The notes under the pieces are model-generated. The model searched no databases, had not been told where the DNA came from, and saw only the letters and a program-made list of their open reading frames with translations. From Arthrobacter rhizosphaerae (GTDB lineage: Bacteria > Actinomycetota > Actinomycetes > Actinomycetales > Micrococcaceae): a stretch of DNA of 64,000 nucleotides. This document shows, piece by piece, positions 37,268 to 45,622 of the stretch (position 1 is its first letter; every line of letters starts with the position of its first letter). The stretch spans positions 124,001 through 188,000 of the forward strand of contig NZ_JALLAN010000007.1 in the NCBI RefSeq assembly GCF_023062595.1, written 5' to 3'. A program made the translations under genes and the position numbers.

Positions 37268-39469
37268 ATGACCAAAAGCGCCGACACGCACTGCCCTTAC
37301 TGCGCCCTGCAGTGCGCCATGACGCTGAAGTCCCCAGCGGCTCTGACCCCGGCTGAACAGCCGGGGTCAGACCCCGTGACGGCTCTACCCGTTCTTGAAG
37401 CGCCGCCCCTTGAAGTGAGTGGTCGGGATTTCCCCACTAACCGTGGCGGCTTGTGCCGCAAGGGCTGGACCTCCGCTTCGCTGCTGAACCACCCGGGCCG
37501 CGTAACCGAACCCCTGCTCAAAGGCTCCGACGGCGTCCACCGCCCCATCAGCTGGGACGATGCCCTGAAACGCATTACCTCCGCAGTAAAGGAAACCCAG
37601 GCCCGCTACGGTGCGGACGCCGTCGGAGTTTTCGGCGGAGGTGGGCTCACCAACGAAAAGGCCTACATGCTGGGCAAGTTCGCCCGGCTGGCCCTGCGCA
37701 CCTCGCGGATTGACTACAACGGCCGGTTCTGCATGTCCTCCGCCGCCGCTGCCGGGATGCGTGCGTTCGGCGTTGACCGTGGACTCCCGTTCCCGCTGGA
37801 GGACCTGGCCGGCGCAAGCGCCATCCTGATGCTCGGCTCCAACGTTGCCGAGACCATGCCTCCCTTCGTGCAGCACCTTCAGGGAGCGCGCGACGCCGGC
37901 GGGCTGATTGTGGTGGATCCCCGACGGTCCGCCACGGCTGCCTTTACGGGCGACGGCGGCGGGCTTCACCTGCAGCCACTGCCGGGTACCGACCTCACCT
38001 TGCTGCTGGGCCTGTCCCACGTGGTGATCCACGAGGGCCTCGTGGACAACGACTACATCCAAGCACGCACCAGCGGCTACGACGCCCTGGTCCGCAGCGT
38101 CAATGCCTTCTGGCCTGAACGCGTTCAGTCCCTCACCGGTGTGCCCGCTGACCTCATTCGCGAGACCGCCCGGAGACTGGCCGACGGCGCGCGCAAGGGC
38201 GGATCTTACATCCTCACAGGGCGCGGCGTTGAACAGCACGTGGACGGAACGGACACCGCCACCGCCGCCATCAACCTGAGCCTGCTCCTGGGCCTTCCCG
38301 GCTCCACGCGCAGCGGCTACGGCACACTCACGGGCCAGGGCAATGGACAGGGCGGTCGTGAACATGGCCAGAAGGCTGATCAGCTCCCTGGCTACCGGAA
38401 GATCACTGATCCCGCCGCCCGCGCGCATGTTGCCGGAGTGTGGGGCGTTCCGGAATCCCTTATCCCTGGTCCCGGCCTGCCCGCTGTCCAGCTCCTGAAA
38501 TCGCTCGGAAAGCCCGACGGCGTCCGTTGCCTTATCGTTCACGCCTCCAATATCGCCGTGGCATCCCCTGATGCGCGCTCCGTTATCGAAGGAATCCGCA
38601 GCCTTGACTTCATGGTGGTGTGCGACTTCTTTATGTCGGAGACAGCCGCCGAAGCCGACCTCGTTCTGCCCGTGCTGCAGTGGGCCGAGGAAGAAGGCAC
38701 GCTGACCAACCTTGAAGGACGCGTCCTGCGCCGGCGTCGTGCGCTGCGGCCGCCCGAGGGAGCCCGCAGCGAGCTCTGGATCATGGCCCGGCTCGCCGAG
38801 GCACTGGAAGCTCCGTCCACGTACAGCGAAGACCCGGAGACCGTGTTCGAAGAGCTGCGCCTTGCCTCAGCAGGCGGACTGGCCGACTACTCAGGCATCG
38901 ATTACGCCATGCTGGACCGCGGCGAGGCCGCGTACTGGCCCTACCCCGCCGGCAGTACCGGGACACCCCGGTTGTTCCTGGATGCGTTCGCCCATGCGGA
39001 CGGCAAGGCGGTCATGACAGCGGTGACGCCCCGCCGTCGTCGTACCCCTGCCGCCAATCCTGACCCCGACGCCAAAACCATGACCCTCATTACCGGGCGG
39101 TTGCTGGAGCACTACCAGTCCGGCGCGCAGACCCGCCGAGTCTCCGAACTCATGGCGTCCCAGCCGGAGGCGAAAATGCAGATCCACCCCGCAGCAGCAG
39201 CCTCCATGGGAATCACGGACGGCGCCTTGGTCTCGGTAGCGAACGAGCGCGGCGAAGTGGTGTGCAGGGCGGAGTTGAGCACGGCGATCAGGCCCGAAAC
39301 GGTCTTCCTGCCCTTCCACTTTCCGGAGCTCGGGAGCGCCAACCGCCTGACGGAAGCTGCCACCGACCCCATTTCCGGGATGCCGGAGTTCAAGTTCAAC
39401 AAGGTATGGGTCCAACTGGCCAAAAACGTACTTCAGACCAGTGTTCTTCAGACGACGGAGGCCTCATGA
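37268..39469 (+). CDS. nasC: assimilatory nitrate reductase catalytic subunit (molybdopterin)
   Basis: About 733 residues, a cytoplasmic Mo-bis-MGD enzyme reducing nitrate to nitrite. The N-terminal [4Fe-4S] site is HCPYCALQC plus GGLCRKGW (fourth Cys near residue 62). Further hallmarks are NGRFCMSSAAAAGMRAFGVDRG near 155 (Cys is the likely Mo ligand region), the Gly-rich TGQGNGQGGREHGQKADQLPGYR near 365, and the C-terminal domain with GRLLEHYQSG. ATG 37268 lies two bases after the narK stop. An insertion of about 20 residues between the third and fourth Fe-S cysteines is encoded partly by a 28-base palindrome and looks foreign to the family. The stop overlaps the flavoprotein gene (ATGA). 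Confidence 0.9.
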   Translation: MTKSADTHCPYCALQCAMTLKSPAALTPAEQPGSDPVTALPVLEAPPLEVSGRDFPTNRGGLCRKGWTSASLLNHPGRVTEPLLKGSDGVHRPISWDDALKRITSAVKETQARYGADAVGVFGGGGLTNEKAYMLGKFARLALRTSRIDYNGRFCMSSAAAAGMRAFGVDRGLPFPLEDLAGASAILMLGSNVAETMPPFVQHLQGARDAGGLIVVDPRRSATAAFTGDGGGLHLQPLPGTDLTLLLGLSHVVIHEGLVDNDYIQARTSGYDALVRSVNAFWPERVQSLTGVPADLIRETARRLADGARKGGSYILTGRGVEQHVDGTDTATAAINLSLLLGLPGSTRSGYGTLTGQGNGQGGREHGQKADQLPGYRKITDPAARAHVAGVWGVPESLIPGPGLPAVQLLKSLGKPDGVRCLIVHASNIAVASPDARSVIEGIRSLDFMVVCDFFMSETAAEADLVLPVLQWAEEEGTLTNLEGRVLRRRRALRPPEGARSELWIMARLAEALEAPSTYSEDPETVFEELRLASAGGLADYSGIDYAMLDRGEAAYWPYPAGSTGTPRLFLDAFAHADGKAVMTAVTPRRRRTPAANPDPDAKTMTLITGRLLEHYQSGAQTRRVSELMASQPEAKMQIHPAAAASMGITDGALVSVANERGEVVCRAELSTAIRPETVFLPFHFPELGSANRLTEAATDPISGMPEFKFNKVWVQLAKNVLQTSVLQTTEAS
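37343..37370. repeat. 28-bp palindrome inside the nitrate reductase gene
   Basis: CTGACCCCGGCTG and its exact reverse complement, separated by AA. The palindrome lies in frame and encodes part of LTPAEQPGS between Fe-S cysteines three and four. GGGGTCAG-type palindromes are usually intergenic REP-like units. Confidence 0.85.
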
Positions 39470-41082
39470 GCGAGCGCATTGTTGTAGTTGGTTTCGGCCC
39501 GGTCGCTGCCCGGCTGATCGATGAATTGATGCCTGCCGTCCGCAGCGGCCTTGCGCACGTTACGGTCATCGGCGAAGAGGCAGACGCCGCGTACAACCGT
39601 GTGATGGTGGCGGACCTGGGCGTCGGGCGAACCACGGCCAGTGCGTTGGCCCTTGCCGACGCTGCTGCCCTCATAGCCGAGGGCGTCGACGTCCGCCTGG
39701 GCACCCGGGTGCGGCGCGTGGACCGCGCAAGGCAGCAGGTGGTCCTCACGGACGGCACCTCCCCCGGTTATGACAGGCTGGTGTTTGCCACCGGCTCCCG
39801 GCCCGTCATCCCCAACCTGACCGGGCTCAACCCCGACCCTGCGGCCCCTGTGCTACCCGAAGGCGTTACTGCGCTCCGCGATCTCCGCGACGCTAACGTC
39901 CTCCGGGAAGCCGTCTCCGGAGGCAAGCGTGTTGTGGTCCTCGGCGGCGGTGTCCTGGGCCTCGAGACCGCCTTGGCTGCGGCAGAGGAAGGCGCCACCG
40001 TGACGGTGGTCCACAATGGACCCCACCCCCTGGGCCGCAACATTGATCGGGGCGGCGGCGTTGTCCTTGCCGCGGGCCTGCGTACCTGCGGCGTGCGGAT
40101 GGCAGCCAATGCGCGCTCCACCGGGGTTGAACATAACGGTCCCAACGATGCCTTTTCCGCACTGTTGCTTGACGATGGCTCTGCCATCGACGGTGACCTG
40201 CTGGTGCTCTCCTGTGGCGTCAGGCCCCGGATCGAACTGGCCGAAGGCTGCGGGCTGTCCACGAGTACGGGCATCCTTGTGGACCACAAGCTACGGGCCC
40301 ACCACGAACGGCACATTTTCGCGATCGGTGACTGCGCCGAGGTACGTTGCCCCGATTCTTCCTGCATTGAATGCCGGAACGCCAGCGGCCCCTCCGGCCT
40401 GGTCGGACCAGGCTGGCGGCAGGCGGAATGGCTCGCCGAGTACCTGACGCTGCTGGCCGAGGACTCGGCGGAAGGCATCCTGCCCGATGGTGTTTCCGCC
40501 GATCTGAGGGACACCGGTTCCCATCTCTTGGCAAATGCATTGCCTGAACTGCCCGCGGAGAAGCCCGGCGTTGTGATCCTGAAGGCCCGCGGGCTGAATA
40601 TGGCCGTGGCCGGGGATAACTCAGCGGAACCGTGGGATGAAGAAGTGCTCACGTCCGGTGCTGTCACTGGACGTCCACGCCGGCAAATTGCGCAGTGGGC
40701 GGATCCTGAACATGGCCGGTACGTGAAGATGACCACCCGTGGAGGAGTTCTCGAGGGTCTCGTTTCAGTAGGGATGCCGCGGACTGCTGCAGAACTGGTG
40801 CAGCTGTTCGAACGCGGCGACGAACTCCCCGCCGATCGGTCCCTCCTTTTGCGCCTCGACGGTCCTGACCAGTTAGCTGCGGCAGCGAACAACGACCCCG
40901 CCCGCACAGTCTGCCGCTGCGCGGGGGTCAGCGGGACAAAGATCCAGGACGCCGTTGAACATGGTTGCTCTACGGTGGCGGAAGTATCCGGCTCAACGCG
41001 CGCGGGCACGGGTTGCGGGGGCTGCCACTCAGACATCAAGGAGATCATCGAAAAACACTTCCAGGCGGCAGCAGCCGCCTGA
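39466..41082 (+). CDS. nitrate reductase flavoprotein subunit (NasB-like), FAD plus BFD [2Fe-2S] domain
   Basis: About 538 residues. The N-terminal FAD fold is RIVVVGFGPVAARLIDELM (residues 4-22), with an NAD(P)H-binding loop VVVLGGGVLGLETALAAAEEG near 150 and the late FAIGDCAEV near 288. A middle domain resembles NirB-like reductases. The last 60 residues carry a BFD-type iron-sulfur site (CRCAGVSG then GTGCGGCHSD). It probably passes electrons from NAD(P)H to the nitrate reductase, as NasB does. ATG 39466 overlaps the nasC stop. No siroheme domain is present, so it is not a nitrite reductase. Confidence 0.85.
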   Translation: MSERIVVVGFGPVAARLIDELMPAVRSGLAHVTVIGEEADAAYNRVMVADLGVGRTTASALALADAAALIAEGVDVRLGTRVRRVDRARQQVVLTDGTSPGYDRLVFATGSRPVIPNLTGLNPDPAAPVLPEGVTALRDLRDANVLREAVSGGKRVVVLGGGVLGLETALAAAEEGATVTVVHNGPHPLGRNIDRGGGVVLAAGLRTCGVRMAANARSTGVEHNGPNDAFSALLLDDGSAIDGDLLVLSCGVRPRIELAEGCGLSTSTGILVDHKLRAHHERHIFAIGDCAEVRCPDSSCIECRNASGPSGLVGPGWRQAEWLAEYLTLLAEDSAEGILPDGVSADLRDTGSHLLANALPELPAEKPGVVILKARGLNMAVAGDNSAEPWDEEVLTSGAVTGRPRRQIAQWADPEHGRYVKMTTRGGVLEGLVSVGMPRTAAELVQLFERGDELPADRSLLLRLDGPDQLAAAANNDPARTVCRCAGVSGTKIQDAVEHGCSTVAEVSGSTRAGTGCGGCHSDIKEIIEKHFQAAAAA

Positions 41083-41332
41083 GGTAAAGGCCTGAAAACC
41101 CGAGGGGCGAATGCGCTGATGGCTTGGCTCGGCCGCTGATGGCCTGACTCGGCTGGCCACTGCTCATCGATGTCGGGGCAACCCGACGTGCCTTGGAAGC
41201 GAAAGCCAGACGGCGGCGGTGGCTGGGCTACCGGTCGGGTATAGGTCTTATCCAGGTGTAGGTCTTATCCAGGTGTAGGTCTTATCCATTCGGCGGGCCT
41301 TAAATGTCACACCCTGCTGGGATGCTTTTTTT
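41083..41332. other. 250-bp gap with tandem repeat, no gene seen
   Basis: Downstream of the nitrate operon. It contains two loose GCTGATGGC/ACTCGGC repeats near 41117-41160 and the 17-base tandem repeat at 41242-41288. No terminator with a T-tract was recognised. Confidence 0.6.
41242..41288. repeat. 17-bp tandem repeat, about 2.8 copies
   Basis: The unit TAGGTCTTATCCAGGTG occurs twice exactly and then 13 of 17 bases. It lies 45 bases before the DUF222 gene. Confidence 0.9.
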
Positions 41333-43033
41333 ATGGAAGGCATGGGGGCTTGGACTGCTAGGACCGGGGAGGCTTTAGAGGGCCCCGTCGGGTTCGAGGT
41401 TGCCGATGCCCTGGCTGCTGTTGCTGCGTCCGTTGCTGTTCTCACCCGGATCATTGGAGCGGATTTCCAAGGCCAAACTGCTGGCCGGGATGTAGATACT
41501 AACCAGGACTCCGATCCGTTGCGGCGCCGGCTCGATGCCTGTCTGGACGCTTTGGCCGAGGTGGCCCGGTTCGAAGCCAAGACGGCGGCGCTGAAAGTAC
41601 AGCTGGCCGCCAGATACGTCGAAGCGGCGGAGTCCATCGCCTCCCCTGCTGCCACCGCCCAGGACGCCACGGCGCAGGAAATGTCCACCATTGCCGAACT
41701 CGCCTGCGTCCTCACCGTGAGCGAGCGGACCGCCGCGGCGCTCCTTGACCACTCCCTCCACCTGACCACCCAGCTGCCGCTCACCCTCACCGCACTCCAG
41801 CACGGGTCGATGTCGTGGCAGCACGCCCGCATCATGTGCGACGAAACCAGCAACCTGGACCCGGCCGGGGCAGCCGCAGTGGAAACACACTTCCTTGACC
41901 CCGACTCCCCTGACACCGCGCGGGGCTGCCCCATGGGCGAGCTGGTCCCATCCAGGTTCCGCGCCAAAGCCCGCACCTGGCGCGAACGCCACCACCCGGA
42001 CAGCATTGAAATCCGTCACCGCAAGAGTGCCCTGGACCGGCGGCTGGAATACACCCCGGACCATGACGGCATGGCATGGCTCTCGGCCTACCTGCCAGCC
42101 GCGACAGCCGCCGGGATCTGGGAGCGGACCACCACCGCAGCCAGAGCGCTCCAAGGCCCCACAGAGCGCCGGACACTCACCCAAATCCGCGCCGACATCG
42201 CCGCCACCTGGCTCCTCAGCAACCCAAGGGCCAACAGCGATCCCTGCAGCCCGGACTACACGGACGTTACAGACCCGGTGGGCGTTCCGTCTCCCCGCGC
42301 CCAGGTGCTGGTCACCGTCCCCGTCCTCTCCCTCCTAGGAGCCACCGACGAACCGGCAATGTTGGACGGGTACGGACCCATTCCGGCATCCATGGCCCGG
42401 GACCTCGTCGCCAACGGGGCCGATTCCTTCCACCGCGTCCTGATCGATCCCCGCGACGGGGCACCCCTGGAAATCGGCCGCACCAGTTACCGGATCCCCA
42501 AGACCATGCGCCAGTGGCTGCGTCTGCGCGATGCCAAGTGCCCCTTCCCGGGCTGCAGCAACCACTCCCTCGATAACGAAGCCGATCACCTCCTGGCCTG
42601 GGCCGACGGCGGCACCACCGGCATCAGCAACCTTGGCCAGCCCTGCCGGAAACACCACCACCTCAAACACAGCACCTCCTGGACACCATCCCCGGCCACC
42701 GAACACCAAACACCCGGCTGGACCGCACCCTCAGGCCGGCACTACCCCAGCGAACAACAAGACTGGCAACCACCCACCTGGCCCGACCACACCGGTTTAC
42801 CCACGCCCAACATGGACCACGATCTGGACCTGAATCTAAATCTCGATCTCCCTCATAATCAGGATCTGAATCTGGATCTGGATCTGGATCTGAATCTGAA
42901 TTTGGATCTCCCTCAGGATCTGGATCTCCCTCAGGATCAGGATCAGGATCTAGCTCTGCCCGTGGACCCGTTCCCGGACTGGCAACTATTGCCCGCAGTG
43001 GAAAGGGATGATTGGTGGCTGGCGGCTGCCTGA
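41333..43033 (+). CDS. DUF222 / HNH endonuclease-domain protein (13E12 family)
   Basis: About 566 residues. The helical DUF222 region spans about 20-330 (TVSERTAAALLDHSLHL, GSMSWQHARIM). An HNH domain follows near 395-445: CPFPGCSNHSLDNEADHLLAWADGG, then CRKHHHLKHS. The Cys pairs fit a zinc-supported HNH fold. The last 90 residues are unlike the family: a Pro/Thr linker, then an Asp-Leu/Asn-Leu run encoded by hexamer repeats (42821-42957). DUF222/HNH genes are multi-copy in many Actinobacteria and resemble the mycobacterial 13E12 repeat family; their role is not known. Start ATG 41333; ATG 41342 is also possible. Confidence 0.87.
   Translation: MEGMGAWTARTGEALEGPVGFEVADALAAVAASVAVLTRIIGADFQGQTAGRDVDTNQDSDPLRRRLDACLDALAEVARFEAKTAALKVQLAARYVEAAESIASPAATAQDATAQEMSTIAELACVLTVSERTAAALLDHSLHLTTQLPLTLTALQHGSMSWQHARIMCDETSNLDPAGAAAVETHFLDPDSPDTARGCPMGELVPSRFRAKARTWRERHHPDSIEIRHRKSALDRRLEYTPDHDGMAWLSAYLPAATAAGIWERTTTAARALQGPTERRTLTQIRADIAATWLLSNPRANSDPCSPDYTDVTDPVGVPSPRAQVLVTVPVLSLLGATDEPAMLDGYGPIPASMARDLVANGADSFHRVLIDPRDGAPLEIGRTSYRIPKTMRQWLRLRDAKCPFPGCSNHSLDNEADHLLAWADGGTTGISNLGQPCRKHHHLKHSTSWTPSPATEHQTPGWTAPSGRHYPSEQQDWQPPTWPDHTGLPTPNMDHDLDLNLNLDLPHNQDLNLDLDLDLNLNLDLPQDLDLPQDQDQDLALPVDPFPDWQLLPAVERDDWWLAAA
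42821..42957 (+). repeat. in-frame hexanucleotide repeat array (GATCTG/AATCTG)
   Basis: Degenerate 6-base units encoding alternating Asp-Leu and Asn-Leu dipeptides, broken by CCTCAG (Pro-Gln). It is AT-richer than its surroundings. Because six is a multiple of three, copy changes would keep the reading frame. Confidence 0.85.
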
Positions 43034-43323
43034 AACACCCACTGCGGACGACTCGCCCGAACGAGTTTCCCTGGGGCATGTCCTGACCGTTTCCGTTTCA
43101 CCGGAATCATTGTCGTTTCGCTCAGCGTGGTTAAAGCGAAACACCATGGTTAAAGCGAAACACCAGCTTTGCGGAGGGGACTAGAAATATGCGGTGCCTC
43201 CCCGACAAAATGGTAAGCAAGCTGATGATCGCTGGCCGCGAGCTCTGTCAAGAAAGACAAAGAAGAAAGGACAAGGGGTCCGCGGATCCCCAGCCGGGCC
43301 GGGAAATACTACGAGGAGGACCA
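43034..43323. other. 290-bp gap before the small surface-protein gene
   Basis: No convincing gene. It holds an exact tandem duplication at 43128-43165. The stretch from 43189 is open in frame with the downstream gene, but the encoded residues look non-coding and a strong ribosome site marks 43324 instead. Confidence 0.55.
43128..43165. repeat. 19-bp exact tandem duplication
   Basis: TGGTTAAAGCGAAACACCA occurs twice head to tail, upstream of the small surface-protein gene. It is a possible doubled regulator site or a replication slip. Confidence 0.85.
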
Positions 43324-43692
43324 ATGTCCAGGAAATTCATTCGCACCGCCGTCGTTCTGTGTTCTTTGGGGGTTTCGCTCCTGCTGACGGGGCCGGTTCA
43401 TGCGGCAGTCGTCTCACCCGCGGCCATCTCAGTACCGGCAGCCGTCCAGGCCCAGACCACGTCTCCAACACCAACAGATGCGCCCACCGGTGCAAGTTCC
43501 GCCCCCACCGGAGTTGCAACACCCTCGGAAGGAACGCCCACCGGCTTCGGCAACCCGGGGACCGGCGAAACCCAGCAGGCGGAGGACGCGCGGCTGGACA
43601 TGGCACCGATTGTGATTGGTGCCATCCTTCTGGTCCTTTTGATCGTGGTTGTTATCTGGCGACGCAAGCGGAAGGACAGCACGATCGTCTAG
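43324..43692 (+). CDS. small exported membrane-anchored protein
   Basis: A 122-residue protein. The signal peptide (MSRKFIRTAVVLCSLGVSLL, likely cut after HAA near 30) is followed by about 60 residues rich in Pro, Thr, Ser and Gly. A single membrane helix (MAPIVIGAILLVLLIVVVIW, about 95-114) and a basic tail RRKRKDSTIV end it. There is no LPXTG sorting motif, so it should be held by the helix with the basic end in the cytoplasm. GAGGAGG lies seven bases before ATG 43324. Function is unknown. Confidence 0.75.
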   Translation: MSRKFIRTAVVLCSLGVSLLLTGPVHAAVVSPAAISVPAAVQAQTTSPTPTDAPTGASSAPTGVATPSEGTPTGFGNPGTGETQQAEDARLDMAPIVIGAILLVLLIVVVIWRRKRKDSTIV

Positions 43693-43710
43693 GCGCAGCG
43701 GAGCCCACAC

Positions 43711-44088
43711 TCAGGCTGTTGAATCCTGGAGGAGCCAGCGCACCGCCTCCGCCCGGTCTGTGAAGAAGAGGGTGGGGCATGGAAAAGAGTCGGCGCGGCG
43801 GAAGTTGGCAATGACCCGGTCAACCGGAGTTGAACCGAGCAGCGCAATCCGGGATGCGGCAGACGGTAGTGAAAATGCTGCACGGGCGTCGTGGCTGACA
43901 CTCTTGGTCCCAGCCATGTCAACAAGCAATGGGTGGGGAAGTCCTCGGCAAAGGTCGTCCAGGCGGGCCATCGCAGCAGTAACGTCGGCCACTTCAAGAT
44001 TTACCTGGGGCTGCCACGTCAGGCACACTACGCCATTTTCAAGAAGTTCCAATGTGGCCTTCTCGCTGTCGTTGGAAGTGGGCTCCAC
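43711..44088 (-). CDS. STAS/SpoIIAA-like domain protein
   Basis: A 125-residue single-domain protein. The order of strands and helices (VVCLTWQPQVNLEVADVTAAM, LPHPLLVDMAGTKSVSHDARAAF, ALLGSTPVDRVIANFRR) fits the STAS or SpoIIAA-like fold seen in small actinobacterial proteins. No phosphorylatable Ser in the classic anti-anti-sigma motif can be named with confidence. It ends convergently with the small surface-protein gene and is followed upstream by the ArsO-like gene on the same strand. Role unknown. Confidence 0.6.
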   Translation of the reverse strand: MEPTSNDSEKATLELLENGVVCLTWQPQVNLEVADVTAAMARLDDLCRGLPHPLLVDMAGTKSVSHDARAAFSLPSAASRIALLGSTPVDRVIANFRRADSFPCPTLFFTDRAEAVRWLLQDSTA

Positions 44089-44124
44089 TGGTTGACTCCT
44101 TATGTGGCTGAGTTATCCACGATC

Positions 44125-45213
44125 TTAGCCATCAACATCAGCGGCCTGCTTCGTCCCCGGCCAACTGAACACAGTCCCGAGCGTCCCCAGAGCGTCCAAG
44201 ACGTGCCTCGCGTCGGGCCCAACGCCGCGCAGTGTGGCGGAGGCGAACATCCGTTGGCGCTCGAGCCCGACGTAGCCGAGCCCTGGGACGGCGGTAGATA
44301 GGCCTTCTTTGTGCAGTGGGGCTCCCGATGAATTCAGCGCCACTAAGGGGAGGAAGGAGACATCGGGCAGGAAGCCTGTGGCCAGAATGATGACATCGAC
44401 AGGTTCAAAGGACCCGTCCGCCCACATGACACCATCGTCAGTGAAGCGGGTGAACATGGCCCTCCGGTCAGGCCTGTGGGCGCGCACGGCTGAACGGTAT
44501 CCGCCGTCGTCAATCACCGGCGTTCCGTGTTTCGCCAGAAGCAGTCCCGATCGGGCGCGGTCCAGACCCGTGCGGTCCAGCCACCAGTGGAAGTCCCGTC
44601 CGAGTATCCGTTGTTGTTGCCACCGCAGAGGTTGCCGGGTTGCAATGCTGACCTTGGCCGTTCGGGCAAGTTCGACGGCGATCTGCACTGCCGAGTTCCC
44701 GCCTCCGACGACGACGATCCGGCCGTCGGCAAAATCGTCCGGTCGCCGGTAGTCAGCACTGTGCAGGATTCTGCCTGCAAAGGTTTCCATTCCGGGAATG
44801 GCCGGGGTCCAAGGATTGCCGAAGCTACCGGTGGCAATCACCATTCTTGGCGCACGAAACTCCGCACCCCGGGAAGTCTTGACCAGGAACCCTTCGCGGC
44901 CCGCGGTTACAGCGTGGACCCTTTCGTTCTGACAAACCTCCGCATCCAGTCGGTATGCATAGTCAGCCAGGTAGGCAATGGTCTCGTCGCGGGAGGGGTA
45001 GCGGTTTGGATTCCCCGGAAATGGCAGGCCGGGCAGGGCCGAGTACCTGGCCGGTGAGAACAGCTTCAGGCTGTCGTAGTATTTGGGCCAGGACCCGCCG
45101 GGACCTTTCGCGGCGTCCAGAACAATGGGTTGCTGGCCTCGCGCCAACGCTTCGTACGCTGTAGCCAGACCGGCCTGTCCGCCGCCAATGATGATCAGGT
45201 CTGCCGTATTCAT
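44125..45213 (-). CDS. flavin-dependent monooxygenase, ArsO-like
   Basis: A 362-residue flavoprotein with FAD loop IIGGGQAGLATAYEAL (residues 8-23), NAD(P)H loop VVVGGGNSAVQIAVELA near 165 and ILATGFLPDVSFLPLV near 280. It resembles ArsO, the putative monooxygenase of ars operons, and the paralogue at 30192. It is divergent from an ArsR-type repressor 55 bases away, and the gap between them carries a palindrome. This supports repression by ArsR and release by a metalloid or thiol-reactive inducer. No arsenate reductase or arsenite pump gene is nearby, so the arsenic link is inference. Confidence 0.8.
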   Translation of the reverse strand: MNTADLIIIGGGQAGLATAYEALARGQQPIVLDAAKGPGGSWPKYYDSLKLFSPARYSALPGLPFPGNPNRYPSRDETIAYLADYAYRLDAEVCQNERVHAVTAGREGFLVKTSRGAEFRAPRMVIATGSFGNPWTPAIPGMETFAGRILHSADYRRPDDFADGRIVVVGGGNSAVQIAVELARTAKVSIATRQPLRWQQQRILGRDFHWWLDRTGLDRARSGLLLAKHGTPVIDDGGYRSAVRAHRPDRRAMFTRFTDDGVMWADGSFEPVDVIILATGFLPDVSFLPLVALNSSGAPLHKEGLSTAVPGLGYVGLERQRMFASATLRGVGPDARHVLDALGTLGTVFSWPGTKQAADVDG

Positions 45214-45222
45214 GGCACGAAC

Positions 45223-45242
45223 ATATCGTCATATCGCGATAT
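45223..45242. promoter_or_regulatory. probable ArsR operator, ATATCG repeats
   Basis: The perfect palindrome ATATCGCGATAT (45231-45242) is preceded by another ATATCG (45223-45228) eight bases earlier. It lies in the 55-base gap between the divergent ArsO-like and ArsR genes, where one operator could control both. Confidence 0.6.
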
Positions 45243-45268
45243 TAAGAAATAATCGCTAAGCTGGAACC

Positions 45269-45559
45269 ATGATCCAGCCACTCGATGAGGGCACCCAGCG
45301 ATTCCTGAAGGCATTGGCCAGCGAGACCCGCCAACAAATCATGCTCACGTTCGCCGGAGGAGAATCACTCACGGTCGGCGAGGTTGCCACACGGTGCGCG
45401 CTAGGTCAGTCGACAGCCTCGGAGCAGTTGAGCCTTTTGCGCCAGAGCGGGCTGCTGACTGCGGTCAAGCAAGGCAAGAATGTCCACTACAGCGCTGACG
45501 CGGAAAGCATCCGGTCCAGCCTTGGAGAGTTACAGGACTATCTAGCTAGGTGCTGCTAA
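45269..45559 (+). CDS. ArsR family transcriptional regulator
   Basis: A 96-residue winged-helix repressor: FLKALASETRQQIMLTFAGG, then LTVGEVATRCALGQSTASEQLSLLRQSGLLTAVKQGKNVHYS, given here as separate helices 3-5 and wing. A single Cys lies in the recognition region (ATRCALGQ) and a Cys pair ends the protein, which could be the inducer site. The classic ELCVCDL arsenic site is absent, so the inducer is uncertain. Divergent from the ArsO-like gene with a shared operator. Confidence 0.85.
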   Translation: MIQPLDEGTQRFLKALASETRQQIMLTFAGGESLTVGEVATRCALGQSTASEQLSLLRQSGLLTAVKQGKNVHYSADAESIRSSLGELQDYLARCC

Positions 45560-45581
45560 ACGTCCGTGCTGCCAAACGTCC

Positions 45582-45595
45582 GGGTCCTGGGACCC
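45582..45595. terminator. weak hairpin between arsR and the GNAT gene
   Basis: GGGTCC-TG-GGACCC forms a short GC-rich stem between two convergent genes. There is no T-tract, so terminator function is only possible. Confidence 0.3.
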
Positions 45596-45622
45596 TGGCG
45601 CGTCAGCCAAAGAATGGAATCG

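Noticed and set aside
37385..41048. Long minus-strand frames opposite the nitrate reductase and its flavoprotein
   Set aside because: Shadows of conserved genes; no ribosome sites or family motifs.
39466..41082. Second nitrite reductase large subunit
   Set aside because: It has the FAD and BFD domains but no siroheme/4Fe-4S domain, and it is coupled to the nitrate reductase gene.
43189..43323. N-terminal extension of the small surface protein
   Set aside because: The extension would put the signal peptide in the interior; a strong GAGGAGG marks ATG 43324.
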